From Conidiobolus incongruus B7586 (Eukaryota > Entomophthoromycota > Entomophthoromycetes > Entomophthorales > Conidiobolaceae): a DNA stretch of 10,688 bases. Below are positions 9,307 through 10,688 of the stretch, piece by piece. Position 1 is the first letter of the stretch. Each line of letters starts with the position of its first letter. The notes under the pieces are model-generated. The model was not told where the DNA came from, searched no databases, and was given only the letters and a program-made list of their open reading frames with translations. The position numbers were made by a program, and so were the translations under genes. The stretch is taken from the NCBI GenBank assembly GCA_000697335.1, contig JNEM01006566.1, forward strand, positions 1 through 10,688. The letters are read 5' to 3'.

Positions 9307-10557
9307 AGAACTTTTTTATTAAAGATCACCTTGATCCAGTCCGTGTTGATCCCTTGATTATAATAATATAGCTGCTTTTAAAAGCTATTTCTTATCCATA
9401 TATGAAAGTATGATAAGAAAGTTCTATTTAAATATATTGATTCTCAATACTATAGTTTATTAATTCAAATTTCAATAGATTTAAACTGTATGTAAAAATA
9501 TATTTATCAAATTGTTTAAAATTAGATATATACTTTCACAATCTAATGATTTAATAGAACAGTCAGAATATGATACTAAATTCAAATACAAATTATTCCA
9601 GTCATTTGTTATTAAAAGTATAATTAATATATAAAATCAATCTTTTGGTTGAAGATCATTTATTGATAATAAATATAATTTAAAATTATATGAAAATATT
9701 AAATTATCAAATTTAATTAAATACAATGTATAATATTATTATTCTACAGCATTTCCTGATGTTATTAAAAACTGAAAATATCTTTCCATTTTAAAATAAT
9801 TCTAATTCTATATATCTCAGATGTTATAGAATATTGTGTTTTTTAAAAAATTCAAGGAATCTTATTTATATCAAAAGATTAAAGTATTATGATTATATAG
9901 ATTATAACCTTATTAATTATATTTATTTTATCATCTATTCCTTATAGTCATTATACCCCATAAAATATATCACTTTACTTTAAAAGCTTTATTTTTTAAA
10001 AAACTTATCTAATTTTTAAATATTATCTTTATCTGACAATTTGGTTATAAAAATACTAAAGTTATGTCTAATTAAAGAATATTAGAAAACCTCTTATAAT
10101 ATAATAATATTTTTTAAAAAACATTCTTAATTTAATAATATAATTTACTATTAGAATTATACTTGCTTTATTTACTTAATTCATTTATCAATAACCATTG
10201 GTATTGAAATAATATAGTATATTTTAACTTAATAACACTAATAATTTTTATAATCTGATAATAAAAAAAGTTTTGATAAATATATAAAATTTAGTTATAA
10301 AACTATATAATATATTTATTTATTATTTTCAAGTATTTGAAATATCAATTTTATTTATTCAATAATATATTGAAATTTCAAAAATTCAAGACTAATTTTA
10401 ATTTTTAAATATTCAATATATTTTATAAATATTTTAATAAATTTATTTGATTAATTAATAATTTTTGATTTTTAATCTATTATCATTGAATTTAATCCAA
10501 ATTAATTAGAATTTGGATAAAAAATATTTTAATAATTTTTTATTTGAAAGACTTTAA

Positions 10558-10583
10558 ATATATATATATATATATATATATAT
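10558..10583. repeat. (AT)13 microsatellite
   Basis: Thirteen uninterrupted AT units, the longest simple repeat in the window. It is likely polymorphic in length between isolates. Confidence 0.9.
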
Positions 10584-10688
10584 TTATTAAAGATAACCAT
10601 ATATATTAAATATCTCTAAATATAAAATTCCAAACTTTTTATCTTGTTTTGATCATATTGATAATAAAATTATAAATATTCAAATAAT

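Larger units (their letters stand above)
6640..10688. other. long A+T-rich tract without a recognisable gene
   Basis: About 4 kb without a supported gene on either strand. Composition is overwhelmingly A+T with homopolymer runs and dense stop codons in all frames. Local patches of higher G+C occur at about 7036-7070, 8350-8530 and 9324-9357; none encodes a recognisable protein or folds as a tRNA by eye. There are no long terminal repeats, transposase motifs or tandem arrays beyond microsatellites. It probably serves as upstream spacer for the hexosaminidase gene. Confidence 0.7.

Noticed and set aside
9374-9385. 12-bp palindrome GCTTTTAAAAGC as a terminator or binding site
   Set aside because: Short, mostly A/T, and expected by chance; no gene ends here with support.
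1-10688. Search by eye for transposons, viral relics, long terminal repeats and CRISPR arrays
   Set aside because: No terminal repeats, polymerase, integrase or transposase motifs, or regularly spaced repeats were seen. Highly degraded elements could be missed in DNA this A+T-rich.

Overview
The window is eukaryotic nuclear DNA with one intact protein gene, one decayed copy of that gene, and otherwise extremely A+T-rich intergenic sequence. The intact gene (4757-6454, minus strand) is intronless. It encodes a 565-residue secreted GH20 beta-N-acetylhexosaminidase of fungal type. Intergenic DNA at very roughly 15-20% G+C around a coding island of roughly 45% G+C (both judged by eye), together with a chitin-related enzyme, suggests an early-diverging fungus. 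Candidates are the Entomophthoromycotina (Conidiobolus-like) or the anaerobic Neocallimastigomycota. The lineage is inference; nothing in the window fixes it.

Layout: 1-1034 is gene-free A+T-rich DNA. 1035-2427 (minus strand) is a hexosaminidase pseudogene, colinear with the intact gene from its start codon to about residue 485 of 565, broken by stops, small indels and a deletion of about 47 bp. 2428-4756 is a gene-free spacer that ends with the poly(A) signal of the intact gene. 4757-6454 is the intact gene, with a TATA box about 60 bp upstream of its ATG and a GATA-type inverted repeat further up. 6640-10688 is a long gene-free A+T-rich tract with microsatellites, a 20-bp palindrome and two small patches of higher G+C.

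The two hexosaminidase copies lie head to tail on the same strand about 2.3 kb apart, which points to an old tandem duplication in which the downstream copy died. The surviving enzyme would trim terminal N-acetylglucosamine from chitin fragments or glycoproteins outside the cell or in the vacuole. I found no RNA gene, CRISPR array, recognisable transposon or viral element, and no sign of a multi-gene novel system.
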